DNA of 64,000 nt from assembly GCA_002346675.1 (NCBI GenBank), contig DEAI01000011.1:385530-449529 (forward strand). Reading direction: 5' to 3'. The notes beneath the pieces are model-generated. The model ran no database searches and was not told where the DNA came from. It saw nothing but the letters and a program-made list of their open reading frames with translations. A program made the translations under genes and the position numbers. This DNA is from Fidelibacterota bacterium UBA2986 (GTDB lineage: Bacteria > Fidelibacterota > Marinisomatia > Marinisomatales > AB-629-J13). Shown here piece after piece: positions 17,277 to 27,300 of this stretch (its first letter is position 1; every line of letters starts with the position of its first letter).

Positions 17277-18185
17277 ATGAGTACTCATACATATATTCAA
17301 GACACCAGAAACAAAAACATAAAAATATATGTAAACGGAGAAATAATTCACAGAAATGAAGCGAAAATTTCTGTTTTTGACAGCGGATTTTTACTAGGTG
17401 ATGGTGTGTGGGAAGGGATTCGGTTACATCATGGTCAATTGGTTTTTGAAAAAGAGCATTTTTACAGATTATACCATGGTGCTAAAAAATTAAACATTGA
17501 TATAGGTATAACAAAAAGAGAACTAAAAACCATTGTTTATAAGGTTTTAGAAGCAAATAATATGGCCACGGATATTCATATTCGATTGATTATTTCAAGA
17601 GGGCTAAAGAAAACTCCATATCAACATCCAAGTGCGAATGAGGGCGGGGCAACAATCGTAATAATACCAGAATATAAAAAAGCTGATATATCCATCAATG
17701 AAAATGGAATTAGTTTAGCAACTGTTCAAACTAGAAGAGGAACGGCAGACACACAAGATCCCCGTTTGAATACACTCAGTAAACTGAATTGCATCTTTGC
17801 ATGCATTGAAGCTGATAAATTAGGTGCAGACGAAGGATTAATGCTGGATGTCAACGGGTATGTTTCTACTTGTAATTCAACAAATTTCTTTATTGTAAAA
17901 AATGAAGAAGTTTGGACATCCACAGGAGAATTCTGTCTCCCCGGAATTACACGAAATAAGATAATTCAATTGTGTAAAGAAAATAACATCCCCGTTTATG
18001 AAAAGAATTTTTTACTAGAAAATGTATCAACAGCTAACGAGGCATTTGTTACAGGGACTTTTGCCGGAGTAATTCCAGTGGCGAGTTTAAATGGTAAATT
18101 TATTTCAGATGGTAAGCGAGGGGAGATGACTAAGACACTTTTTAATTTGTACAAAGAGAAAATCAATTTTCTTTACCCTCAATAA
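17277..18185 (+). CDS. Class IV PLP-dependent aminotransferase (branched-chain-type)
   Basis: A 302-residue fold-type IV aminotransferase related to IlvE, D-amino-acid aminotransferase and aminodeoxychorismate lyase. Visible features are VFDSGFLLGDGVWEGIRLHHG near the N-terminus, the PLP lysine in LNTLSKLNCIFACIEA and the phosphate-binding EFCLPGITRNKIIQLC. The substrate cannot be told from sequence. It is 4 bases upstream of a sulfotransferase gene. I recall that related aminotransferase and sulfotransferase domains occur fused in some proteins annotated as branched-chain-aminotransferase-like, so a shared pathway is plausible. Housekeeping leucine or valine synthesis is the plain alternative. 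Confidence 0.8.
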   Translation: MSTHTYIQDTRNKNIKIYVNGEIIHRNEAKISVFDSGFLLGDGVWEGIRLHHGQLVFEKEHFYRLYHGAKKLNIDIGITKRELKTIVYKVLEANNMATDIHIRLIISRGLKKTPYQHPSANEGGATIVIIPEYKKADISINENGISLATVQTRRGTADTQDPRLNTLSKLNCIFACIEADKLGADEGLMLDVNGYVSTCNSTNFFIVKNEEVWTSTGEFCLPGITRNKIIQLCKENNIPVYEKNFLLENVSTANEAFVTGTFAGVIPVASLNGKFISDGKRGEMTKTLFNLYKEKINFLYPQ

Positions 18186-18189
18186 TAAA

Positions 18190-18933
18190 TTGACAGCAAC
18201 CCGAATTGCTATGTGGTCAGGGCCACGAAATATTTCGACAGCCATAATGAGATCATTTGAAAATAGATCAGACACATATGTAACTGATGAACCATTTTAT
18301 GCTTATTTTCTTAAAAAAACTGGTTACCAACATCCTGGCAGAGATGAAATAATACAATCTCAAAATTCTAAATGGGAAGAAATAACCAACTGGTTGACCA
18401 GTGATATTCCGGGGGATAAATCAGTTTGGTATCAAAAACATATGGCGCATCATCTATTAGATGAGGATGATATTCGCTGGATAAAAGCTCTGAAAAATTG
18501 TTTTTTAATCCGCCATCCAAAAGATGTGATTCTATCTTTTACTAATAAATTTATTCTAACAGATACTAAACAATTAGGATATCCCCAACAAAAGAAATTA
18601 TGGGATTGGTTATCTAGGGAAACAGATTTTAAGCCACTAATCATTGAAGCTCAGGAGATTACAAAAAACCCAAAAGAAGAGCTGCAGAAATTGTGTGGGA
18701 ATTTAAACATTGAATTTTATGATTCTATGTTATCATGGGAAAAAGGTAAAAGAGATTCAGATGGAATTTGGGCAAAACACTGGTATAAAAGCGTTGAAAA
18801 TTCAACAGAATTTTTACCATTATCTCAGAGTAGAAAAGACATTCCATATCAATGGAAAATTATCTATAAAGAATGTCTTAATATTTATGAATATTTTTTA
18901 TTAAAAAAGGAAGAAAATGTGTCTATTAGTTGA
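18190..18933 (+). CDS. PAPS-dependent sulfotransferase-family protein
   Basis: A 247-residue sulfotransferase-fold protein. The 5'-phosphosulfate loop is MWSGPRNISTAIMRSFENR near the N-terminus, and the 3'-phosphate segment is FLIRHPKDVILSF around residues 110-120. There is no signal peptide, so it acts in the cytoplasm on a small molecule or nascent glycan. The TTG start is 4 bases after the aminotransferase stop, and the gene overlaps the PAPS synthetase gene by 17 bases, so donor supply and transfer are coupled. The acceptor is unknown. Confidence 0.8.
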   Translation: MTATRIAMWSGPRNISTAIMRSFENRSDTYVTDEPFYAYFLKKTGYQHPGRDEIIQSQNSKWEEITNWLTSDIPGDKSVWYQKHMAHHLLDEDDIRWIKALKNCFLIRHPKDVILSFTNKFILTDTKQLGYPQQKKLWDWLSRETDFKPLIIEAQEITKNPKEELQKLCGNLNIEFYDSMLSWEKGKRDSDGIWAKHWYKSVENSTEFLPLSQSRKDIPYQWKIIYKECLNIYEYFLLKKEENVSIS

Positions 18934-20590
18934 CATTAAAGAGTTACAGGAATTAAAAAATGATACCAATAAAATGGTTTCATTGACACTTACAGACAGA
19001 CAAATATGTGATCTAGAATTATTATTAAATGGTGGTTTTTACCCTTTAACCGGTTTTTTAAATAAAGAAGATTACAACTCAGTTTTAGATGAAATGAGGT
19101 TATCAAGCGGTGAAGTTTGGCCCATCCCTATAAATTTGGATATATCCGATAAAATGAGTGAGGCAATTTCTATTGGTGATAAAATTGCATTGCGTGATAA
19201 AGAAGGATTTGCATTGGCAATTATGAAAGTTGAATCAAAATGGAAGTTGGAAAAAGCTTATGAAGCACAATGTGTTTTTGGAACAACAGATTTAACTCAT
19301 CCGGGAGTAAATTATTTACAACATAACACAAATCCGGTTTACATAGGTGGAAAAGTCAAAGGATTGTCCCTTCCAAAATATTATGATTACCAGTCGCTTC
19401 GGATGACACCAGAAGAGGTTAAGAATAAATTCAAAGAATTAGAATGGGAAAAAATAGTAGCCTTTCAAACCAGAAATCCAATGCACAGGGCACACGTAGA
19501 AATAACTCGACATGCTGCCCAAGAACATGATGCATCTCTTCTAATACATCCGGTAGTAGGTATAACAAAGCCCGGTGATTTTGATTATTTTACACGGGTT
19601 AGATGCTATGAATTGATCATTAAAAAATATCCAAAACACACAGCTATTCTTTCATTACTTCCTTTGGCTATGCGTATGGCAGGACCTAGAGAAGCATTAT
19701 GGCATGCCCTCATCCGAAAAAATTATGGATGTACTCACTTAATTGTAGGCAGAGACCATGCAGGACCTGGAAAAGATTCTGAAGGGAATCCATTTTATGG
19801 ACCTTATGATGCTCAGGAGTTATTAAAAATGTATGAGGAAAAAATTGGTGTTACAATGGTTCCTTTTAAAATGATGGTTTATGTAAAGGAAAAACAAAAA
19901 TATTTCCCCATTAATGAAGTTTCGGATTCCCAAACAAAAATGGAAGTATCAGGAACTGAATTAAAAAAACGATTGGATATAGATCAGGAAATTCCAGATT
20001 GGTTTTCTTATCCTGATATATTGGTGGAGTTAAAAAACTCTCGTCCTCCTTTAAAAGAAAGAGGACTTACTGTATTTTTTACAGGCTTATCTGGTTCAGG
20101 GAAATCCACATTAGCTAATGGTTTATTGATAAAACTTTTAGAAAATGGGAGTCGTCCTGTTACTTTGCTTGATGGAGACGTAGTACGAACTCACCTTTCA
20201 AGTGAGTTAGGATTTTCAAAAGAACATAGATCCATCAATGTAAAAAGAATAGGATTTGTAGCAAGTGAAATTACAAAAAATAGAGGGATTGCATTATGTG
20301 CTCCTATTGCTCCGTACTCAGCTGATAGAAATTCAGTTAGAGAAATGGTGAGTAAGCATGGGGGATTTATTGAAATCTATGTATCCACTCCACTAGAAGT
20401 TTGCGAGAGAAGAGATGTAAAAGGATTATACGCAAAAGCCAGACAGGGGATATTAAAAGAATTCACAGGAATAAGCGATCCCTATGAGGCTCCAGTCTCA
20501 CCAGAAATCAATATAGATTCAAGCAAAAAAGAACCAGAGGTGTTGGTTCTGAATATTATGAAGAAAATAGAAGAATTTGGATATGTTTAA
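18917..20590 (+). CDS. Bifunctional sulfate adenylyltransferase / APS kinase (PAPS synthetase)
   Basis: A 557-residue Sat-CysC fusion that makes PAPS from sulfate and ATP. Residues 1-375 are ATP sulfurylase with the catalytic loop FQTRNPMHRAHVE and GRDHAGPGKDSEG. Residues about 380-557 are APS kinase with the P-loop GLSGSGKST, DGDVVRTHLSSELGFS and RGIALCAPIAPY. The fused form is typical of PAPS supply for sulfotransfer rather than of dissimilatory sulfate reduction, and no aprAB or cysH genes are near. It feeds the overlapping sulfotransferase gene. Confidence 0.93.
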   Translation: MCLLVDIKELQELKNDTNKMVSLTLTDRQICDLELLLNGGFYPLTGFLNKEDYNSVLDEMRLSSGEVWPIPINLDISDKMSEAISIGDKIALRDKEGFALAIMKVESKWKLEKAYEAQCVFGTTDLTHPGVNYLQHNTNPVYIGGKVKGLSLPKYYDYQSLRMTPEEVKNKFKELEWEKIVAFQTRNPMHRAHVEITRHAAQEHDASLLIHPVVGITKPGDFDYFTRVRCYELIIKKYPKHTAILSLLPLAMRMAGPREALWHALIRKNYGCTHLIVGRDHAGPGKDSEGNPFYGPYDAQELLKMYEEKIGVTMVPFKMMVYVKEKQKYFPINEVSDSQTKMEVSGTELKKRLDIDQEIPDWFSYPDILVELKNSRPPLKERGLTVFFTGLSGSGKSTLANGLLIKLLENGSRPVTLLDGDVVRTHLSSELGFSKEHRSINVKRIGFVASEITKNRGIALCAPIAPYSADRNSVREMVSKHGGFIEIYVSTPLEVCERRDVKGLYAKARQGILKEFTGISDPYEAPVSPEINIDSSKKEPEVLVLNIMKKIEEFGYV

Positions 20591-20592
20591 CT

Positions 20593-21981
20593 ATGTTTGA
20601 TTCTTCAGTTTATATAGAAAGAAGATCGACACTCTCCACAAAAATGGAAAAAGGATTTGTACTTTTATTAGGGAATAATAATGTTCCCATGAATTACCTT
20701 TCGAATACATTTCCTTTTGTTCAAGACAGCTCTTTTTTATACTACTGCGGACTTGATCTTCCAGATTTGAATATATTAATCAATATTAATACGGGTTCAA
20801 CTACTTTATATGGAATCGATCAATCAGTCAATGATATTATTTGGGAAGGGGAATCATTTTCCTTAAAAGAATGTGCAGAGATGTCAGGAATAGAAATAGT
20901 TAAAAAATCAGATTCACTTTTTAAGGATATAGAACGAATAAATACAAAAAATGAATCCATTCATATTCTCCCTCAATATAGATCTGATCTAAAATATTTA
21001 CTTGAGAAGTTATTGGGAAAAAGTTGGAAAAATCATATTTCATTTGATTTAATAGAAGCGGTGGTTAGGCAGCGCTCAATAAAATCAGATATTGAAATAG
21101 CTGAAATACAAAATGCTATGTCAGTCACTGAAATTATACATAAGTTGGCAATGATGACTGCATATCCTGGGAGAAAAGAAGAAGATATTATTGGTGAATT
21201 ACTTGGAGTTGTTCATTCAGCTGGATTGAGATTTGCCTATCCAACGATATTAACTGAGAATGGAGAAATTCTTCACAATCATTCCCACCAAAATATTTTA
21301 CGAGAGGGACAGTTATTGCTTCATGATGGAGGTGTGGAATCTAAACTACATTATGCAACTGATATTACCAGAACATTTCCGGTTTCAGGAAAATTCTCAA
21401 AGATTCAAAAATCAATTTATGAATTTGTATTAAATATGCAGGAAGAAGTTATCAAAAAACTGAAGCCAGGAGTTAAGTATGTGGATATGCACATTTTGGC
21501 ATCAAAAATCTGCATTGATGGACTAAAGTCAATTGGACTTATGTTGGGGAATACAGAAGATGCCTTTGAATCAGGCTCACATGCTCTTTTTTTCCCTCAT
21601 GGGTTAGGACACATGCTGGGATTAGATGTTCACGACATGGAAGCATTGGGGGAAGATTATGTAGGATATGATGAGGTTACTAACCGTAGATCTCAATTTG
21701 GAATTTCCTATTTGAGATTGGGGAAAGCACTCGAATGTGGAAATGTTTTGACAGTAGAACCTGGGATTTATTTTATTCCTACATTAATTGACCAATGGAA
21801 TCAAAAGGGGATGCATAAAGAGTTTATAAATTATTCACTTCTGGAATCTTTTAATAATTTTGGTGGAATAAGAATTGAGGATAATGTATTAATTACAAAA
21901 AATGGGTGTATAAACTTGAGTGAGACCATTCCCAAAACAATTGCGGATATCGAAGACATCGTTGGGAGAGAATCCTACTGA
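20593..21981 (+). CDS. M24B metallopeptidase (Xaa-Pro aminopeptidase / prolidase-like)
   Basis: A 462-residue creatinase-fold peptidase that cleaves bonds next to proline. The N-terminal domain (1-170) is aminopeptidase-P-like. Metal ligands are visible: Asp in LLHDGG, Asp in ATDITRTF, His in FPHGLGHMLGLDVHD, Glu in TVEPGIYF and Glu in GGIRIEDNV. There is no signal peptide, so it acts on imported peptides in the cytoplasm. It starts 2 bases after the PAPS synthetase stop and precedes a hydroxylysine-kinase-like gene. Proline-rich, collagen-like peptides are an inferred substrate. Confidence 0.88.
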   Translation: MFDSSVYIERRSTLSTKMEKGFVLLLGNNNVPMNYLSNTFPFVQDSSFLYYCGLDLPDLNILININTGSTTLYGIDQSVNDIIWEGESFSLKECAEMSGIEIVKKSDSLFKDIERINTKNESIHILPQYRSDLKYLLEKLLGKSWKNHISFDLIEAVVRQRSIKSDIEIAEIQNAMSVTEIIHKLAMMTAYPGRKEEDIIGELLGVVHSAGLRFAYPTILTENGEILHNHSHQNILREGQLLLHDGGVESKLHYATDITRTFPVSGKFSKIQKSIYEFVLNMQEEVIKKLKPGVKYVDMHILASKICIDGLKSIGLMLGNTEDAFESGSHALFFPHGLGHMLGLDVHDMEALGEDYVGYDEVTNRRSQFGISYLRLGKALECGNVLTVEPGIYFIPTLIDQWNQKGMHKEFINYSLLESFNNFGGIRIEDNVLITKNGCINLSETIPKTIADIEDIVGRESY

Positions 21982-22029
21982 TAGAATCAAATTATATTTT
22001 ATAATCCTTCTTCGTTCAATTTTTGAAAT

Positions 22030-23031
22030 ATGAAATCAGTTTTTAATACTCCTCCTCCTAAATTTTCAAAAGAAGAAGCTTCTCAAATTGCCAATGATCT
22101 CTTCGATATTAATATTTACACCCATGATTTAGTTAGTGATAGAGACCAAATTTTTTTATGTATTTCAGATAAAAAAAAATACATCTTAAAAATTTCTAAT
22201 CCAGCAGAAAAACAGTTGGTTTTAGAAATGCAGAACGAAGCCGTTAAATTTATTAAACGAAATAATTCTGATATTGGAGTACCACTTCAATTAGATGGGA
22301 TTCGTTCAATAGAAAGTGACGGAACAATTTATTATATACGATTATTAGAATACTTAGATGGGACATTTTTAAATAATTCAAAACCTGATTTGCCAAGCTA
22401 TGAAAGGCTTGGAAAATTTCTGGGGAGTTTTAGTTATTCTTTAGTTGGATTTAATCATTCTGCTGCTGACCGGGAATTTGATTGGGATATTCGTTCAACT
22501 CATCTTATCTATAAAAGATTAAACTATCTTAACTCAAATGAAGAACGAAACACTATTAAATATTTTCTTAAAAAATATGAGTCTAAGGTATTGCCGATAA
22601 AGAGCAAACTTCGAATGTCAGTCATACACAATGATGGGAATGATCAAAATTTGTTAGTCAATGATACAGGAGAGACAACTGGCATCATTGATTTTGGTGA
22701 TATGGTGTATACTTATCAATGTTCAGAAATTGCGGTTTCTATGGCATATGTAGCATTGGGGAAACAAGACCCGATGAATTATATGTATAAGGTTTTAACT
22801 GGTTACTGTTCGGTTTTTCCATTATCAGTAATTGAATTAAAATCTCTAATATATTTGGTATGTATTCGTTTGTGCATTTCAGTCACTATGTCTTCTTGGA
22901 GGAGTAAACTATTTCCGGAAAATAAATATTTGTCTGTATCTCAAAATGATGCGTGGGAGTTTTTAAAAAAAATAAAGAATGATGATATGGAATTATGGTG
23001 TAATAAATTGATACGTGACTGTGAATCATGA
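22030..23031 (+). CDS. Hydroxylysine-kinase-like aminoglycoside phosphotransferase-fold kinase
   Basis: A 333-residue small-molecule kinase of the APH/choline-kinase fold. YILKISNP carries the ATP lysine, HNDGNDQNLLV is the catalytic loop and GIIDFGDMVYTYQCSEIAV provides the metal-binding DFG-like motif. The C-terminal stretch around LVCIRLCISVTMSSW and LFPENKYL strongly resembles vertebrate hydroxylysine kinase (HYKK/AGPHD1) as I know that family. Its stop overlaps the start of an AGXT2L-type phospho-lyase gene, exactly the enzyme that follows HYKK in hydroxylysine breakdown. Ethanolamine or another amino alcohol is the alternative substrate. Confidence 0.75.
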   Translation: MKSVFNTPPPKFSKEEASQIANDLFDINIYTHDLVSDRDQIFLCISDKKKYILKISNPAEKQLVLEMQNEAVKFIKRNNSDIGVPLQLDGIRSIESDGTIYYIRLLEYLDGTFLNNSKPDLPSYERLGKFLGSFSYSLVGFNHSAADREFDWDIRSTHLIYKRLNYLNSNEERNTIKYFLKKYESKVLPIKSKLRMSVIHNDGNDQNLLVNDTGETTGIIDFGDMVYTYQCSEIAVSMAYVALGKQDPMNYMYKVLTGYCSVFPLSVIELKSLIYLVCIRLCISVTMSSWRSKLFPENKYLSVSQNDAWEFLKKIKNDDMELWCNKLIRDCES

Positions 23032-24301
23032 TAAAATAACAGAGCTTCGTCAAAGATATTTAGGCCCATCCTTAAGATTTTCATACACTGAACCCTTACA
23101 TATTGTAAAAGGAAAAGGTCAGTATTTGTTTTCAACTGATGGGCAACGATATTTGGATTGTGTTAACAATATCCAGCATGTTGGGCATTGTCATCCAAAG
23201 GTTGTGGAGGCAGCAAAAAATCAATACGAAAAACTGAATACAAATACTCGTTATCTTGATGAAACAATTATCTGCTATGCTAGAGATATCATAGAAACAA
23301 TGCCCGATGGTCTGGATATTTGTTTTTTCACTAACTCCGGTAGCGAGGCAAACGATTTGGCACTACGCATTGCCCGAAATTCAGCAAAAAATAATGAAAC
23401 CATCGTTCTGGATGGAGCCTACCACGGGAACCTTTCATCATTGATTGAGATTAGTCCCTACAAACACAACGGTCCAGGTGGAAACGGAACACCGGACCAT
23501 GTCCATGTGATTCCCATGCCTGATTCTTTCAGAGGAAAATTTAGAGGAGAAGGATGTACAGAGAATTATGTTCAGGAGGTCCAAAAAAAGATCAACAAGA
23601 TCAAAATGAGAAGCGACACTGGTTTTACATTTATTTTTGAATCATTGATGGGATGTGGTGGACAGTTAATAGCTCCAGAAGGTTTTTTTCATAAGACAAC
23701 TGCACTAGTAGAGTCATCATTTGGTCTATGTATTGCAGATGAGGTTCAGATTGGATTTGGAAGAATGGGATCCCATTTTTGGGGTTTTGATTCAGAGTGT
23801 ATTGTTCCAGACATTGTAACTCTAGGAAAATCGATGGGAAATGGTCATCCACTTTCAGCAGTGATCACAACCCGAGAGCTTGCTGAACAGTTTAATAATG
23901 GGATGGAATATTTTAATTCATTTGGTGGAAATCCCGTTTCCTGTGCTGTGGGACAGGCGGTCATGGATGTGATCAAGGATGAGGAGTTGCAAGCCAATGC
24001 TTCAAAAGTAGGAGCCTATCTTTTAGATGAACTAGAATCATTACATGCAAGTCATGGTATTATCGGTGATATTCGTGGAAGGGGACTATTTATTGGTATT
24101 GAACTGGTCAAAAACTCTAATTTGGAACCGGCGAGAAAAGAAGCTCACATAATAGTAAATCAGATGAAAGAGAAAAGAGTGTTATTAAGTACTGACGGAC
24201 CTGACCATAACGTAATTAAGATCAAACCACCCATGGTTTTTAATAAAGAAAATGCAGATAAACTGGTAAACAAACTAAATGAAACCCTATCTGAATTATG
24301 A
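23015..24301 (+). CDS. AGXT2L-type PLP phospho-lyase (phosphohydroxylysine or phosphoethanolamine)
   Basis: A 428-residue class III aminotransferase-fold protein. Near the N-terminus it has LDCVNNIQHVGHCHP, followed by NTNTRYLDE, FFTNSGSEANDLALR, DGAYHGNLSSLIEISPYKH, IADEVQIGFGRMG and the PLP lysine in TLGKSMGNGHP; VLLSTDGPDHNVIKIKPPM lies near the end. This combination is that of ETNPPL/PHYKPL phospho-lyases rather than ordinary transaminases. PHYKPL cleaves 5-phosphohydroxylysine to 2-aminoadipate semialdehyde, ammonia and phosphate. The start overlaps the kinase gene by 17 bases, and the beta-galactosidase gene follows with a 4-base overlap. Confidence 0.8.
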   Translation: MTVNHDKITELRQRYLGPSLRFSYTEPLHIVKGKGQYLFSTDGQRYLDCVNNIQHVGHCHPKVVEAAKNQYEKLNTNTRYLDETIICYARDIIETMPDGLDICFFTNSGSEANDLALRIARNSAKNNETIVLDGAYHGNLSSLIEISPYKHNGPGGNGTPDHVHVIPMPDSFRGKFRGEGCTENYVQEVQKKINKIKMRSDTGFTFIFESLMGCGGQLIAPEGFFHKTTALVESSFGLCIADEVQIGFGRMGSHFWGFDSECIVPDIVTLGKSMGNGHPLSAVITTRELAEQFNNGMEYFNSFGGNPVSCAVGQAVMDVIKDEELQANASKVGAYLLDELESLHASHGIIGDIRGRGLFIGIELVKNSNLEPARKEAHIIVNQMKEKRVLLSTDGPDHNVIKIKPPMVFNKENADKLVNKLNETLSEL

Positions 24302-27300
24302 AAAATATCATTGTACTGAGTGTATCTATTATTATTATCGTAATAATGATGGTTATAACAAATAATACGCGAAAACAATTGAGGAACCACTGGGAAGATG
24401 AGACTGTTTTTCAAATTAACCGAGAAGAACCAAGGGCTCATTTTTTCCCTTTTGAGTCCGAAGATTTAGCATTTGCGAATGATAAATCTCAATCCCAATA
24501 TTTTCAATCATTGAGCGGTATTTGGAAATTTAAACTTGCCAAAGATCCTTCTCAAAAAGGAGAGGGTTTTGAACAGGTCAATTACGATGTGTCCAATTGG
24601 GATGATATTATCGTCCCCGGACACTGGGAAATGCAAGGATGGTCAGTACCGATCTATTTGGATGAAGAATATCCATTTCCCCCAGAGCCCCCGTTTGTTC
24701 CTCATAGCTTTAATACAGTAGGATCTTATGTCAAAATATTTGAATTAAATGAAGGATGGGATGGGCGAGATATTTTCATCCATTTTGGTGGAGTGCGTTC
24801 AGCATTTTATTTTTGGCTTAATGGTGATTTTATTGGCTACAGCCAGGGATCAAAGACCCCAGCTGAATTCAAAATTACCGATAAGGTTATTTCTGGAAAA
24901 AATAGAGTAGCGGTTCAGGTATATCGTTTTTCTGATGGATCTTACTTGGAATGTCAGGATACATGGCGTGTGAGCGGGCTGGAAAGGGATGTTTATTTAT
25001 ATAGTTCTTCGAAAACACGGATTGCAGATTTTTTTCTAAAATCGGAACTAGATGAAGAGCTCAATAATGGACTGTTTGCGATTGATGTTAATGTAAAAAA
25101 TTTCAACACAGTTTCCGGTCACTCTATTCAGATATCATTAAAGGGGCACGGTGAAAACCTCCAATTTAAAAAAGAAATTTCCAATGATCTAAATCAGACT
25201 ATCACTTTTAAAGAACAATTGAAAAATGTACAGCCATGGTCAGCTGAGCGACCAGATCTTTATCTTCTGTATGTGACACATCTAGATAAAGAAGGTGTAA
25301 TAGTTGAATCATTTATCCATCAGGTTGGCTTTAAGAGGGTTGAAGTCAAAAAGGGACAGCTGCTGGTCAACGGCAAAGCCATCATGTTCAGGGGTGTGAA
25401 TCGCCACGAATGGGATCCAGTCCGGGGAAGATCTATCACCAAAGAGTCCATGGTCAGAGATATACAATTAATGAAAGAAAACAATATAAATGCGGTTAGG
25501 ACAGCCCATTATCCCAACCAGGAGAGATGGTATGAGCTGTGCAGTGAGTATGGACTTTATGTGATTAATGAAGCCAATATTGAAGCCCATGGGATGAGGT
25601 TTCATGAGAATAGCTATGGCCACATTTCCGATAATCCTTCCTGGGAGGCCCAATGGATCGACAGGGGTAAGCGAATGGTGGAACGGGATAAAAATCATCC
25701 AAGCATCATTATGTGGTCCATGGGTAATGAAGCGGGAGACGGTGAGAATTTTGTCAAACTTTATAAATGGATAAAAAACAGGGATAACACACGGCCAGTT
25801 GCCTACCAGCCAGCGTGGTATGAAGATCACACTGATGTAATATTTCCCATGTATAAAAATATAGACTTCATAACTGAATATGCGGAAAAACATCTCACTC
25901 CATCAATAGAAGACCGTCCATTGATCTTATGTGAGTATGCTCACGCTATGGGAAATAGTGTAGGCAACCTACAGGACTATTGGGATACATTTGAGAAATA
26001 TAAAGTTCTTCAAGGAGGATTCATTTGGGATTGGGTAGATCAGGTTATTTTAAAAACAGATATAAATGAAAATGAATATTGGGCCTACGGAGGTGATTTT
26101 GGGGATGAGTTTACAGAAAATGATTCAAATTTTTGTGCCAATGGTCTTGTGGCAGCAGATAGATCCATCAATCCCCATATGAATGAAGTAAAGAAAGTTT
26201 ACCAACCAATAAAATTTAAGATAAATCTGCTGTCAGAAAGTGTTCAGATATTTAACCAATATGATTTTATCAGCCTCGATCATTTAAATTTTGATTGGTT
26301 CGTAAAGTCTGAAGGGAAAACAGTAATGGAGGGACAAATAGGTCAACTGGATATTCCCGCGGGCAGTAAAAGATATTTAACAATGAATCTTGAAGGGTTA
26401 ACACCAGAAAAGGGAATAGAATATTTTTTTACTATCCGAGCTAGGATAAATAAAGATCTTCCACTTTTGAAAAAAGGTCATGTGGTAGCATGGCAACAGG
26501 ATAAAATAAATTTTAATTTATTTCAAAAGTCTGAAGCTCTTGTAAATGGACCATTGCCTATTTACAGCCAAACTGAGGAAGGGATTCAAATCACAGGTGA
26601 TTCATTTTCAATATATTTTAATCGAAAATCTGGACACATCAGTCAGTATTCATATAAGGAACAGGAGATTATTACTTCTTCTTCAGTAGAACATTATTGG
26701 AGGGCTCCCAATGATAATGATTTAGGTAATGACATGCCAAAACGTACGGCAGTATGGAGGACAGCTGGAGACAGTTTGACCACGAACTATATGGATGTGC
26801 AAGTTGAGGAGAATTGTGTCAGTATTAGTGTGAAAAGGAGTTTTTCAAAATTATCCCTGGAGGTTTATTCAATTTATAAGATATACAGCAATGGTCAAAT
26901 TGAAGTATCTCATCAGCATTCCATGGATAATTCATTATCAGAACTTCCCAGGGTTGGGATTAAAATGAATTTGAAAGGTGATTATGATCAAGTGACCTGG
27001 TTTGGGAGGGGACCACATGAAACATATATTGATAGAAAGACCTCTGCTCCAATTGATCTCTACAGCGGCTCTGTCTGGGGTCAATCATTTCAATATGTAA
27101 GACCCCAGGAAACTGGAAATAAAACTGATGTTCGGTGGATGGCTCTCAATAATGGAGAAACAGGGCTCATGATTAAAGGAGAACCTCTCTTCGATGGGAG
27201 TGTGCATCAATATCCGTATGATGATTTGGACTATACCCCCAAAAGGCAGAAGCATGGAAAGCTTGACCTTAAACCAAAAAATATTGTGAATTGGTTAATT

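Noticed and set aside
18917..20590. Evidence for dissimilatory sulfate reduction
   Set aside because: The enzyme is fused to APS kinase and no aprAB, dsrAB or qmo genes are present, so PAPS production is the better reading.
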